DNA from: Rugosibacter sp.
Lineage (GTDB): Bacteria; Pseudomonadota; Gammaproteobacteria; Burkholderiales; Rhodocyclaceae
NCBI GenBank assembly: GCA_030645365.1
Contig: JAUSMB010000032.1
Coordinates: 1-34,429 of the forward strand
Direction: 5' to 3'
Length of the DNA: 34,429 nucleotides
The position numbers and the translations under genes were made by a program. Under the pieces are notes generated by a model that was given only the letters and a program-made list of their open reading frames with translations, had not been told where the DNA came from and made no database searches. Below are positions 1 through 6,673 of this stretch, one piece after another (within the stretch, counting starts at the first letter, position 1; every line of letters begins with the position of its first letter).

Positions 1-2
1 TC

Positions 3-161
3 ATTTCCGGAAAACGCAGCAGTGCCGTTCTGCTCTCCGCAGAAGATTGGAGTGCAATTCAAGAAACCTTGTACCTATTGGCCGTGCCTGGCATGCGCGA
101 ATCCATCAAGGCTGGTATGGCCGAGCCCCTCGCAAAAAGCTCGAAAGAACTTAAGTGGTAA
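3..161 (+). CDS. Antitoxin of the Phd/YefM family (3' part only)
   Basis: The reading frame is open from the window edge to a TAA at 159-161. The visible 52 residues include a stretch like SAVLLSAEDWSAIQETLYLL, which matches the YefM/Phd pattern of a short acidic helix followed by an ETLYLL helix. In this family the N-terminal half binds DNA and the C-terminal half neutralises the toxin; only the C-terminal half is seen here. The frame overlaps the start of the next gene by 7 bases, the usual antitoxin-toxin coupling. The two genes form one integron cassette ended by the attC site at 428-496. The start lies outside the window. The toxin next to it supports the call strongly. Confidence 0.8.
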   Translation: MSGKRSSAVLLSAEDWSAIQETLYLLAVPGMRESIKAGMAEPLAKSSKELKW

Positions 162-421
162 GTTGGAAAGTTGTTTACGCCAAGCGAGCAATGAAAGATG
201 CAAAGAAGCTTGCTGCAAGTGGTCTTAAGCCAAAGGCGCAAGCACTGCTCGCAGTGCTTGCCATCGACCCATTTCAGAATCCACCGCCCTTCGAGAAGTT
301 GGTCGGTGATCTTGCCGGCGCATACTCTCGCCGCATCAATATTCAGCACCGCATCGTGTACGAAGTCTTTACCAAAGAGAGAACGGTTCGCGTCTTGCGT
401 ATGTGGACGCACTATGAGTGA
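155..421 (+). CDS. yoeB: YoeB/Txe-family toxin (mRNA interferase)
   Basis: The 88-residue product has the Txe/YoeB layout: a basic N-terminal half, then PPPFEKLVGDLAGAYSRRIN, the IQHRIVYEV strand and a C-terminal RMWTHYE. The pattern of a PFE-loop, SRRI, HRxVYxV and a terminal H-Y pair is the hallmark of this family, whose members cut mRNA on the ribosome. The start is GTG at 155, inside the antitoxin stop region; no ATG gives a complete fold. The stop codon lies 7 bases before the attC site, as expected for the last gene of a cassette. Toxin-antitoxin pairs are common in large cassette arrays, where they are thought to limit loss of the array. The family call is firm; activity is inferred. 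Confidence 0.85.
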   Translation: MVSWKVVYAKRAMKDAKKLAASGLKPKAQALLAVLAIDPFQNPPPFEKLVGDLAGAYSRRINIQHRIVYEVFTKERTVRVLRMWTHYE

Positions 422-427
422 GCAGCA

Positions 428-496
428 GCCCAACCCATCCATCAACACGGACTGGCGCGATAAAGCCGCGCCAGCCGGTTATGTCAAACGTTGGAC
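428..496 (+). other. attC recombination site 1 (integron cassette end)
   Basis: The 69-bp site begins with an R'' box GCCCAAC (428-434) and ends with an R' box GTTGGAC (490-496), fitting the RYYYAAC and GTTRRRY consensus. Between them is a perfect 8-bp stem, CTGGCGCG (452-459) with CGCGCCAG (467-474). The site follows directly on a toxin stop codon and precedes an unrelated gene. The attC-like site at 24681-24750 shares its body sequence, including GATAAAGCCGCGC. Confidence 0.85.
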
Positions 497-542
497 AACG
501 CGAAAGACTGCGGATCAAAGCAACCTTCGAGGGCGATAACGT

Positions 543-1523
543 ATGAAAGCAATAGTGTATGAAAGATATGGGCCGCCCGAGGTTCTTCAATTGAAGGAGG
601 TCGAAAAGCCCGCGCCCAAGGACAATGAAGTCCTGATAAAGATACATGCGACAACGGTCACATCCGGCGACTGGAGGGTGCGAAGTCTCAATGCACCTGT
701 CGGCTTCGGACTCATCATGCGTTTGGTATTTGGAGTCTCGAGACCTAAGCAACCCATACTAGGGACAGAACTGGCCGGGGTAATTGAATCGGTCGGCAAA
801 GGTGTAAGGAAATTCAAAATCGGTGACCAAGTTTTTGCGTTCAGCGATGCCGCCATGGGTTGTCATGCGGAGTACAAATGCATGCCGGAAGACGGGGCGG
901 TGGCAGTAAAACCCGTCAATCTGACCTACGATGAAGCCGCCGCACTATCTTTTGGCGGAACTACGGCGTTGGATTTCTTGCGAAGAGGAAAACTTCAGAG
1001 CGGGGGGAAAGTACTCGTCAATGGCGCTTCCGGAGGGGTAGGCACCGCGGCGGTGCAGCTTGCCAGGCACTTCGGCGCAGACGTGACCGGGGTGTGCAGT
1101 ACCGCGAACGTGGAATTAGTGAGATCTCTGGGTGCCAGTCATGTCATCGACTACACCAAAGAGGACTTCACGCAGAATGGTGAAACCTATGATGTCATTG
1201 TCGATACCGTCGGCACGGCCCCGTTCTCCCGTAGCAAAGCTTCGTTGAAGGAAGGAGGACGCCTTCTTATGGTTTTAGGTGGGCTGCCAGACATGCTTCA
1301 GATTCCATGGGTGTCGATGACGAGCAGCAAGAAAGTCATCGCTGGGCCAGCGGCCGGGTGCGCGGAAGATTTGCGTTTTCTCGCAGGGTTGGCTGAGGCG
1401 GGAGAATTCAAACCGGTCATTGATCGGCGCTATCCGTTCGAGCAGATCGCCGAGGCTCACCGCTACGTCGACACCGGTCGCAAGAAGGGAAATGTCATCA
1501 TAACTCTGGAGCATGACGACTGA
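543..1523 (+). CDS. NAD(P)-dependent MDR oxidoreductase, quinone-reductase type
   Basis: The 326-residue product is a medium-chain dehydrogenase/reductase. The N-terminal GroES-like domain starts MKAIVYERYGPPEVLQL and contains GTELAGVIESVGKGV near residues 75-90. The nucleotide-binding domain carries GASGGVGTAAVQLA near residue 161, which matches the AxxGxxG motif of NADPH-dependent quinone reductases. The GHE motif and the structural-zinc cysteines of zinc alcohol dehydrogenases are absent, so it belongs to the zinc-free branch. Substrate is unknown; quinones or enones are usual for relatives. A GAGGG sequence 8 bases before the ATG supports this start. It is the single gene of the second cassette, between attC sites 1 and 2, so it was probably acquired by transfer. 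Confidence 0.85.
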   Translation: MKAIVYERYGPPEVLQLKEVEKPAPKDNEVLIKIHATTVTSGDWRVRSLNAPVGFGLIMRLVFGVSRPKQPILGTELAGVIESVGKGVRKFKIGDQVFAFSDAAMGCHAEYKCMPEDGAVAVKPVNLTYDEAAALSFGGTTALDFLRRGKLQSGGKVLVNGASGGVGTAAVQLARHFGADVTGVCSTANVELVRSLGASHVIDYTKEDFTQNGETYDVIVDTVGTAPFSRSKASLKEGGRLLMVLGGLPDMLQIPWVSMTSSKKVIAGPAAGCAEDLRFLAGLAEAGEFKPVIDRRYPFEQIAEAHRYVDTGRKKGNVIITLEHDD

Positions 1524-1567
1524 ACCTAGGAGCACCGATCACGTATGCGACCATCTGAGAGGGCATT

Positions 1568-1630
1568 GTCCAACAACGCGTTCGAGAGGGACGCGCCAAA
1601 AGCGGCGCGCCCCTCAACTTCACGTTGGGC
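1568..1630 (+). other. attC recombination site 2
   Basis: The 63-bp site has R'' GTCCAAC (1568-1574) and R' GTTGGGC (1624-1630). The inner arms GAGGGACGCGCC and GGCGCGCCCCTC can pair in 11 of 12 positions around a short A-rich loop. It is close in sequence and, after the reconstruction described for attC 3, equal in length to that site, which indicates cassettes of common origin. Confidence 0.9.
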
Positions 1631-1636
1631 ACCCCC

Positions 1637-1666
1637 TTTACCTTAAAATTGGCCTTGATTTATACT
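1637..1666 (+). promoter_or_regulatory. Candidate cassette-borne promoter for the second toxin-antitoxin pair
   Basis: TTTACC (1637-1642) and TATACT (1661-1666) are separated by 18 bases. Transcription would start near 1673, which is exactly the ATG that gives the expected antitoxin N-terminus. The mRNA may therefore be leaderless. The promoter lies 7 bases past attC 2, inside the cassette, so the pair would not depend on an integron Pc promoter. Confidence 0.5.
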
Positions 1667-1672
1667 GTGTTT

Positions 1673-1900
1673 ATGCCGACTCCAATCGCCACTGCTGACT
1701 ATATGAAGCTGTCCGTCTCCGAGCGCATTCAGCTCGTCGAGGACATCTGGGATAGCATTGCTGCTGACGCTCCGAATACCGTTGAGTTGTCACAAGCTCA
1801 AAAGGCTGAACTGCATCGTCGCGTCGCTGCACACCGTGCTGACCCTTCCACAGCCGTCCCGTGGGAGCAGGTTCGATCTAAGCTATTCCCTAAACCCTGA
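1673..1900 (+). CDS. Antitoxin, addiction-module component (TIGR02574/PF09720 type)
   Basis: The 75-residue product contains LSVSERIQLVEDIWDSIAAD near residues 12-31 and ends with VPWEQVRSKL. This is the pattern of the short helical antitoxins of the TIGR02574 group (LSxxERxxLxExxWDSI ... PWEEVxxxL) that partner RelE/ParE toxins. The ATG at 1673 leaves about ten residues before the conserved helix, as in relatives; the ATG at 1703 would remove them. No ribosome binding site precedes 1673, which agrees with a leaderless transcript from the promoter just upstream. The stop TGA shares its last base with the ATG of the toxin. Confidence 0.8.
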   Translation: MPTPIATADYMKLSVSERIQLVEDIWDSIAADAPNTVELSQAQKAELHRRVAAHRADPSTAVPWEQVRSKLFPKP

Positions 1901-2196
1901 TGTTGGTCGTGCTCCGCCCAGAGGCAGAAGAAGAGCTTCTGGAAGCGCAGGCTTGGTACGAGTCAAAAGCACTGGGGCTAGGCTTTGAGTTTGCCCGCAC
2001 CGCTGACGCGGCAGTAGCGTCAGCGCTTCGCAATCCCTTTGGGCATTTACGCATCGAGGAAGAGTTCCGCCGAGTGCTATTTCGCAAGTTTCCTTACACG
2101 CTCGTCTATCTCCCAGGCCCGGATGAGTTGTTGGTGGTTTCATTCTTTCATCAGCACCGTGAACCGGGCGTTTGGCTTAAGCGGTTTAGTAGCTGA
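1900..2196 (+). CDS. RelE/ParE-family toxin
   Basis: The 98-residue product starts MLVVLRPEAEEELLEAQAWY and has EEFRRVLFRKFPYTLVYLPG followed by VVSFFHQHREPGVW. These are the family features of ParE/RelE toxins (PF05016): A/E-rich first helix, an RR..FPY.LVY strand pair and a C-terminal xHxxRxPxxW segment. The ATG overlaps the antitoxin stop (TGATG), giving tight translational coupling. Members act either on gyrase (ParE) or on ribosome-bound mRNA (RelE); the sequence does not decide which. The pair forms the third cassette and is followed by attC 3. Confidence 0.82.
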   Translation: MLVVLRPEAEEELLEAQAWYESKALGLGFEFARTADAAVASALRNPFGHLRIEEEFRRVLFRKFPYTLVYLPGPDELLVVSFFHQHREPGVWLKRFSS

Positions 2197-2222
2197 AGGC
2201 ATCATTTCTTGCTATCACTACA

Positions 2223-2281
2223 GCCCAACCCGGCGTTCGAGCGGGACGCCGCAAAAGCGCGGCGCCCCTCAACTTTACGTT
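2223..2281 (+). other. attC recombination site 3, split by an IS remnant
   Basis: R'' is GCCCAAC (2223-2229). The inner arms GGGACGCCGC and GCGGCGCCCC pair in 9 of 10 positions. The right end reads ACGTT and then switches to an IS-like end. The missing GGGC is found at 2671-2674, behind a second copy of CGTT (2667-2670). Joining 2223-2281 to 2671-2674 gives a 63-bp site ending GTTGGGC, the same length as attC 2 and very similar to it. Confidence 0.82.
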
Positions 2282-2666
2282 GAAGCTGTAGAAAAACCCA
2301 TTTTTCATCCGGAAATAGTCGTAAAAATGGCGAAGAATTTTCTGCGCCATTTGCATTTCATCAATTGAGTTTGTCGGGTCGCCGCCCCGCCATCCGCTAC
2401 AGCGAGGAAGGCGTTTTTTGCCTGACCACCTTGTAGCGCATCCACAGCGAAGCGGGCAGGGGTTTTTCCTGCCCCTTCTTGCTGTGCAGTTGGTTCATCA
2501 GCGCCGTCTCACCAGCGCCGACTTTTCACAAGCCTCGCTCAAAGCGCCTTCCATGAGAGCATTACCAGGCCATTTGCCTATCCAAAATATCAACCCGCAA
2601 TTCGATCTTGATATTTGATTTGGTTCACGGCACGATACGCGAATGAAAAGAGTTGTTACATGGCGT
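2282..2666. mobile_element. Internally deleted IS remnant inside attC 3
   Basis: The 385-bp segment is flanked by CGTT on both sides (2278-2281 and 2667-2670), a likely target duplication. It begins GAAGCTGTAGAAAAA (2282-2296); read inwards from the right, the other end begins GACGCCATGTAACAAC, a weak inverted match. Bases 2568-2628 match 25550-25611 (opposite strand). On the minus strand a Shine-Dalgarno-like GGATAGG stands before ATGGCC, but the frame stops after three codons, so no transposase is left. A hairpin GGGCAGG/CCTGCCC (2454-2474) and one copy of the dispersed repeat lie inside. The family is uncertain. No intact gene is seen between 2286 and 2719. Confidence 0.6.
2502..2522 (-). 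repeat. Dispersed 21-25 bp repeat, copy 1
   Basis: Read on the minus strand it matches the core GTCGGCGCTGGTGATACGGC plus a final G with one mismatch, and is preceded by AAAA. It lies inside the IS remnant at attC 3. Confidence 0.7.
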
Positions 2667-2719
2667 CGTTGGGCGTCCGTGGCTTCGCCTCCAAAGCCAC
2701 TCACAAAAGGGAGTCATAC

Positions 2720-3139
2720 ATGAAAGTTGTAGAGGGAGAACTTAAGCTGATTGGGGATGGCACTTGGGCAGACGGGGGCGGTGGGGGCAAAACTGTAGTT
2801 TCCGCGCTGGATATTGGCGACAACCATCTTCGCAAGATTCTTATTCCAGATTACCTGCGGAATTACATGACGCCAGGCGAGCATATTCGAGTTGCAATAT
2901 CGCAAGGCTTGTCGCGAGGAATGATTACAAGGCCATTCATCGCCGCAGTTGACGCCAAAGGTAAAAAATATCGTATTGAGAAAGGCACACTGATATTCGC
3001 TGGCGCGGCTAAAACGCTCTTATATGCAATACCAGTTGGCGTTATCCTCGGCGCGATAACACCCCTACTTGGAATTGCAGGAGTCGCTGGTATCGGCTAT
3101 TACTATTTCAAGGAAATTATGGCTATCAACAATTTTTAG
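2720..3139 (+). CDS. Small membrane-associated protein of unknown function (cassette gene)
   Basis: The 139-residue product is not recognised. It opens MKVVEGELKLIGDGTWADGG with a GGGGG run near residues 20-24, continues with a polar domain of mixed strands, and ends with hydrophobic segments at about residues 92-130 that could form two membrane helices or a hairpin. The ATG at 2720 has AAAGGGAG 8 bases upstream. The gene sits between the attC half-site at 2668-2674 and a possible attC at 3188-3233, so it fits a cassette of unknown function, a typical integron cargo. Upstream frames without a ribosome binding site are discounted. Confidence 0.65.
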   Translation: MKVVEGELKLIGDGTWADGGGGGKTVVSALDIGDNHLRKILIPDYLRNYMTPGEHIRVAISQGLSRGMITRPFIAAVDAKGKKYRIEKGTLIFAGAAKTLLYAIPVGVILGAITPLLGIAGVAGIGYYYFKEIMAINNF

Positions 3140-3187
3140 TTTGCACACACAAGCCGTTTATCGCCATCGTCAGCTTCGTGTGTGTCC

Positions 3188-3233
3188 GTCCAACCCTGCG
3201 CTGTAGCCGGTCGGCAGGGCTGGTACGTTGACA
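3188..3233 (+). other. Possible attC recombination site 4
   Basis: R'' would be GTCCAAC (3188-3194). The 3' box reads CGTTGACAC, which keeps the GTT core but departs from the GTTRRRY consensus. CCCTGC and GCAGGG form an inner stem. It lies at the expected place, after one accessory gene and before the next, but is shorter than the other sites. Confidence 0.45.
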
Positions 3234-3259
3234 CGGGCTGCTTAACAGAGGAAATAGAC

Positions 3260-3781
3260 ATGACAACAAGCTTCAAACGATTCATTCGGACGAGTATTTT
3301 GAGCGTGGCAATGGTGTGGGCTTCCTCCACGCTGGCGGAAGCCCCTGTGGCCATTGCCTTGACTGACGTGGAGCAATCAGCGGTATTCAAAGCCGCCGGC
3401 TTCACGCTCAAGGGCAAGGAGTGGCGCGCCTGCGACACTGGTGATTCTGGCGCACCCTACGACCCCGGGACCATTCAGGAAGTGCGCGACCTTAATGGCG
3501 ATGGCCGCCCGGAGGCGATCGTGATCGAGGGCGGCACATATTGTTACGGCCATACCGGCGTGGGGTTTGCCTTGGTCAGCAAGCAGGCTGATGGCCACTG
3601 GCGGCTCATGAACCAGCAAACCGGGGTACCCGAGATTCTTAAGGCCCGTGGTGCTAGCGGCTGGCCAGATATTTCGGTCGGTGGCCCGGGCTTTTGTTTT
3701 CCGGTAGAGCGTTGGAATGGCAAGAAGTACGCCTTGCACCGTTTCGAGTACCAAGGTAAACGGTGTAAGCCTTCGCGTTGA
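3260..3781 (+). CDS. Secreted or periplasmic hypothetical protein
   Basis: The 173-residue product begins MTTSFKRFIRTSILSVAMVW and has a typical Sec signal peptide, probably cut after STLAEA (residues 24-29). The mature part holds VRDLNGDGRPEAIVIEGG, a D-x-N-G-D-G-x-x-E loop of the kind found in FG-GAP/VCBS calcium-binding repeats, followed by GTYCYGHTGVGFALV. There are four cysteines, which could pair in the periplasm. The start at 3260 has AGAGGAAA 7-10 bases upstream; the longer frame from 3182 would hide the signal peptide and cross the possible attC. The protein is not recognised. It may be the last cassette gene, although no attC is seen after it. Confidence 0.7.
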   Translation: MTTSFKRFIRTSILSVAMVWASSTLAEAPVAIALTDVEQSAVFKAAGFTLKGKEWRACDTGDSGAPYDPGTIQEVRDLNGDGRPEAIVIEGGTYCYGHTGVGFALVSKQADGHWRLMNQQTGVPEILKARGASGWPDISVGGPGFCFPVERWNGKKYALHRFEYQGKRCKPSR

Positions 3782-3799
3782 ACGCTGGCAACAAAATAG

Positions 3800-3888
3800 C
3801 TTATATCTAGAAATTCAGACTTGATCTGACAACCTCCGCACATCAAGACCGGTAACTGTGAGATCAAGTCTGAACTTCTACATATCAA
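3800..3888. repeat. Long imperfect inverted repeat (MITE-like or hairpin terminator)
   Basis: Arms at 3808-3831 and 3857-3880 match in 22 of 24 positions; both contain TTCAGACTTGATCT when read outside-in. Weaker pairing extends a further 8-10 bases outwards. The loop is 25 bases. No transposase or U-tract is attached. It stands just after the last accessory gene. Confidence 0.65.
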
Positions 3889-3913
3889 GCGCATTGCGAC
3901 CTAATCCATCCCA

Positions 3914-4066
3914 TCAATTAACCAACACCGACGGCGCAGGTGATACGGCGAACCCAGTTTCTCCAGGCACTTTGCGGCCGTTCTTGACCTGAAAAACCCT
4001 GCCACCTGCGGGGAATATCCGCACCAGAATCTCTCCCGGGAACAAGAAACGCGGTAGATTCAACAC
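3914..4066 (-). pseudogene. Short open frame, probably a gene remnant
   Basis: A 50-residue frame reads from GTG 4066 (or TTG 4063) to TGA 3914-3916, including LFPGEILVRIFPAGGRVFQV. Composition looks protein-like, but there is no ribosome binding site, its 5' end is a 23-bp tandem duplication that shifts the frame, and its last residues (AVSPAPS) come from the dispersed repeat. It is best seen as decayed coding DNA in the 415-bp gap before ovoA. It could also be a chance frame. Confidence 0.25.
3930..3950 (+). repeat. Dispersed 21-25 bp repeat, copy 2
   Basis: Two mismatches from the 21-base core. It lies in the gap between the accessory region and ovoA. Confidence 0.6.
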
Positions 4067-4088
4067 AAGAAATGCGGTAGATTCAACA
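4043..4088. repeat. 23-bp tandem direct repeat
   Basis: Two adjacent 23-bp copies (4043-4065 and 4066-4088), each containing GCGGTAGATTCAACA, differ at one position. They lie about 110 bases upstream of ovoA. Confidence 0.85.
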
Positions 4089-4195
4089 ACTCAAAAAAAT
4101 TGCCCCACGTTTGGCATGCCATTACACGATGCGGCATCATGCATCGGCGGCTACCGATCGCATTGACAAAATAATTCTGCAAGGAGAGCCCTCAC

Positions 4196-6601
4196 ATGAA
4201 CACGCCATCTACTGCATCCGTCCACCTTGATGAACCCTGGCGCAGCAATCTGCGCGGCAATCAGGCCGCATTGGCCGGCGCGCGCGATGGGCATGATGCC
4301 GCCTGGTGGACCGGCAAGCCGCCGGTGGCCTGTCCCGGACAGACTGCCGATAGCCGCCTCACCGCGCTGCCGCTGCCGAATCTGGCCACCTGCACACGTC
4401 AGCAGGTGCAGGATTATTTTGACAATGGCTGGACGTTGACCGAGACCCTGTTCGCCGGGCTCAAGAGTGAGGAAGCCTTTTACCGCCCGCCGTATCACGG
4501 GCTGCGGCATCCGATGGTTTTCTATTACTGCCATCCGCCGGTGCTGTATATCAACAAGCTGCTTGTCGCCGGGCTGATTGATGCGCCGCTGAATCCTTAT
4601 GTCGAAAAACTTTTCGAAGTCGGCGTGGATGAAATGCGCTGGGATGACATGTCGAAAAATGAAATGCTGTGGCCCAGCGTAGATGAAGCGCGCGCCTACC
4701 GCGCCGCCGTGTATGCGAAAGTTTGCGGGGTGATCGCTACGCATCCCGGTCTGGCCGACGGCCATGCGCCGATCACCATGAACGATCCGCTGTGGGCGGT
4801 GTTCATGGGCTTCGAACATGAGCGCATCCATCTGGAAACATCCGCCGTCCTGATCCACGAATTGCCGCTGGATTATGTGCAACGTCCTGCGGCATGGCCG
4901 GCGCTTTACCCGGCTGCGCCGCGTGCGGCCGCGCAGCCTTTGCGCCCGCGTGCCGGCATCGACTATCCGGCGGCAGAAATGCGCGACGTGGCGGCGACCC
5001 GCGTCAGCATTGGCAAGCCGACGGACTGGCCGTCTTACGGCTGGGACAATGAATATGGTTCGCGCAATGCGCGCGTCGAGGCATTCCGCGCCGGGACGCG
5101 ACTGGTCAGCAATGGCGAGTTCCACGAATTTGTCGTGGCTGGCGGTTATCGCGAAGAAGGTTTCTGGTCGCCGACCGGCTGGGCGTGGCGGCGCTATCGC
5201 AACATCAAGTGGCCGACTTTCTGGCTACCCGACGGCCCGGAAGGCTCCCACCGCTACAAGCTGCGCACGCTGTTCGAGAGCATCGCCATGCCGTGGGACT
5301 GGCCCGCCGAAGTCAACGCACATGAGGCGCGCGCCTATTGCGCATGGAAATCGGCACGCGATGGCAAGGCTTATCGCCTGCTCAGCGAAAACGAACACCA
5401 CGCGCTGCGCAACCCGGTCAATAACGTCGCCGATGATCTCGCGTTGAACTGCGACGGCATGGCCTTCCGCGAACGCGGCATCAACCTGAACCTGGCCTAT
5501 GGTTCCGCCAGCCCGGTAGATGCGGGGCGTGCCACCAGCGCCGGGTTTTATGATGTGTTCGGCAATGTCTGGCAGTGGCTGGAGGACGACCTCAATCCGC
5601 TGCCCGGCAGCGAGGTGCATCCGTATTACGACGACTTCAGCAGCCCGTGCTACGACGGCCAGCACCAGATGATCCTCGGCGGCTCCTGGGTATCCACCGG
5701 CGAAGAGGCCGGCCCCTGGGCGCGCTTCCATTTCCGTCCGCATTTCTTCCAGCATGCCGGGTTCCGCCTGGTTGAAGCGGCGCACGATGGCGGCGCGGTG
5801 CACCTCAACGACGAAGACGACGCGCATCAGGTGTATGAAGACCGGCAGATGCTGAATGACTACCTGCTGCTGCATTTTGGCAGCCCGGCCGACCAGATGC
5901 CGCATGCCTTCGGCCCGCTGGAGGCAACCCAGTTTCCGGTGCGCTGCGCGCAATGGCTGCTCGATGGCGCGCAGCAATTCAATGCGGGAACGGGACGCGC
6001 GCTGGAAATCGGCTGCGCCGTCGGCCGGGCGAGTTTTGAACTGGCGCGGCGCTATCAAGATGTCACCGGCGTTGACCTCTCACGCGCCTTCATCGATACC
6101 GCCGACACCCTACGGCGTGAAGGTGCCGTTGATTATTTCCGCAAGGATGAAGGCGATCTCGGCGCGCAGTTGACTGCGCAAGTCGACCCGGCGATCAACC
6201 GCCAGCGCGTGGCCTTCCGCCAGGCCGATGCCTGCTCGCTGCCCGCCGATTATGTAGATTTCGATGCCGTGCTGATGGCTAATCTGCTCTGCCGTTTGCC
6301 CAGCCCGAAATCCTTGCTCGGTCGCCTGGGCGGGCCGCGCGGTCTGGTTAAAGTGGGTGGTCTGGTAGCACTGTTTTCCCCCTACAGCTGGCTTGAGCAA
6401 TTCACGCCGCATGGGGCATGGCTCGGGGGCTATGAAAAAGCGGGCCATGCAGTCAAAACCGCTGATGCCCTGCGCGATTTTTTCACCCAAGAAGGCTTTG
6501 TGTTGCACCGTGAAGAAGAAGTGCCGCTGGTGATTCGCGAACATCACCGTAAATATCAATACATCGTCACGCATGCCATGTTGTGGCAACGATCGGTTTA
6601 G
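4196..6601 (+). CDS. ovoA: OvoA, 5-histidylcysteine sulfoxide synthase with methyltransferase domain
   Basis: The 801-residue protein has the full OvoA layout. It catalyses the oxygen-dependent joining of cysteine and histidine on a non-haem iron and then methylates the imidazole, leading to ovothiol A. The N-terminal DinB-like part holds PYHGLRHP near residues 100-106 and FEHERIHLE at residues 206-214, whose H-x3-H-x-E pattern is the iron ligand set of EgtB/OvoA enzymes. The middle FGE-sulfatase-like part includes FYDVFGNVWQWLEDDLNPL and GGSWVSTGEEAGPWARFHFR. The C-terminal domain begins near residue 560 and has the SAM motif ALEIGCAVGRASFELA near residue 602. AAGGAGAG lies 8-14 bases before the ATG. 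It stands alone, with a strong terminator behind. The PLP lyase needed for the next step is not in the window. Confidence 0.95.
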   Translation: MNTPSTASVHLDEPWRSNLRGNQAALAGARDGHDAAWWTGKPPVACPGQTADSRLTALPLPNLATCTRQQVQDYFDNGWTLTETLFAGLKSEEAFYRPPYHGLRHPMVFYYCHPPVLYINKLLVAGLIDAPLNPYVEKLFEVGVDEMRWDDMSKNEMLWPSVDEARAYRAAVYAKVCGVIATHPGLADGHAPITMNDPLWAVFMGFEHERIHLETSAVLIHELPLDYVQRPAAWPALYPAAPRAAAQPLRPRAGIDYPAAEMRDVAATRVSIGKPTDWPSYGWDNEYGSRNARVEAFRAGTRLVSNGEFHEFVVAGGYREEGFWSPTGWAWRRYRNIKWPTFWLPDGPEGSHRYKLRTLFESIAMPWDWPAEVNAHEARAYCAWKSARDGKAYRLLSENEHHALRNPVNNVADDLALNCDGMAFRERGINLNLAYGSASPVDAGRATSAGFYDVFGNVWQWLEDDLNPLPGSEVHPYYDDFSSPCYDGQHQMILGGSWVSTGEEAGPWARFHFRPHFFQHAGFRLVEAAHDGGAVHLNDEDDAHQVYEDRQMLNDYLLLHFGSPADQMPHAFGPLEATQFPVRCAQWLLDGAQQFNAGTGRALEIGCAVGRASFELARRYQDVTGVDLSRAFIDTADTLRREGAVDYFRKDEGDLGAQLTAQVDPAINRQRVAFRQADACSLPADYVDFDAVLMANLLCRLPSPKSLLGRLGGPRGLVKVGGLVALFSPYSWLEQFTPHGAWLGGYEKAGHAVKTADALRDFFTQEGFVLHREEEVPLVIREHHRKYQYIVTHAMLWQRSV

Positions 6602-6622
6602 CGCAACTTGCAACATAAAAAA

Positions 6623-6649
6623 AGCGGATGAATTTTGAATTCATCCGCT
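6623..6649. terminator. Bidirectional intrinsic terminator between ovoA and the minus-strand group
   Basis: A perfect 12-bp stem, AGCGGATGAATT with AATTCATCCGCT, has a 3-base loop and is flanked by an A-run on the left and a T-run on the right. It can stop transcription from both converging directions. Confidence 0.95.
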
Positions 6650-6673
6650 TTTTTCATGCCTGGAAAATCATGC

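Noticed and set aside
2615-2719. An upstream extension of the small membrane protein gene starting at 2615
   Set aside because: It would cross the IS remnant and the attC half-site, has no ribosome binding site, and the ATG at 2720 has a good one.
4110-4135. A sigma-54-like promoter (TTTGGCATGCC) upstream of ovoA
   Set aside because: The GC of the -12 element (TTGCA) is absent at the right distance.
4151-5125. A 324-residue open frame on the minus strand across ovoA
   Set aside because: It mirrors the third codon positions of ovoA, is rich in Arg, His and Gln, and shows no known domain; it is a shadow of a real gene. The same holds for the 277-residue frame at 5225-6058 and the 235-residue frame at 31043-31750.
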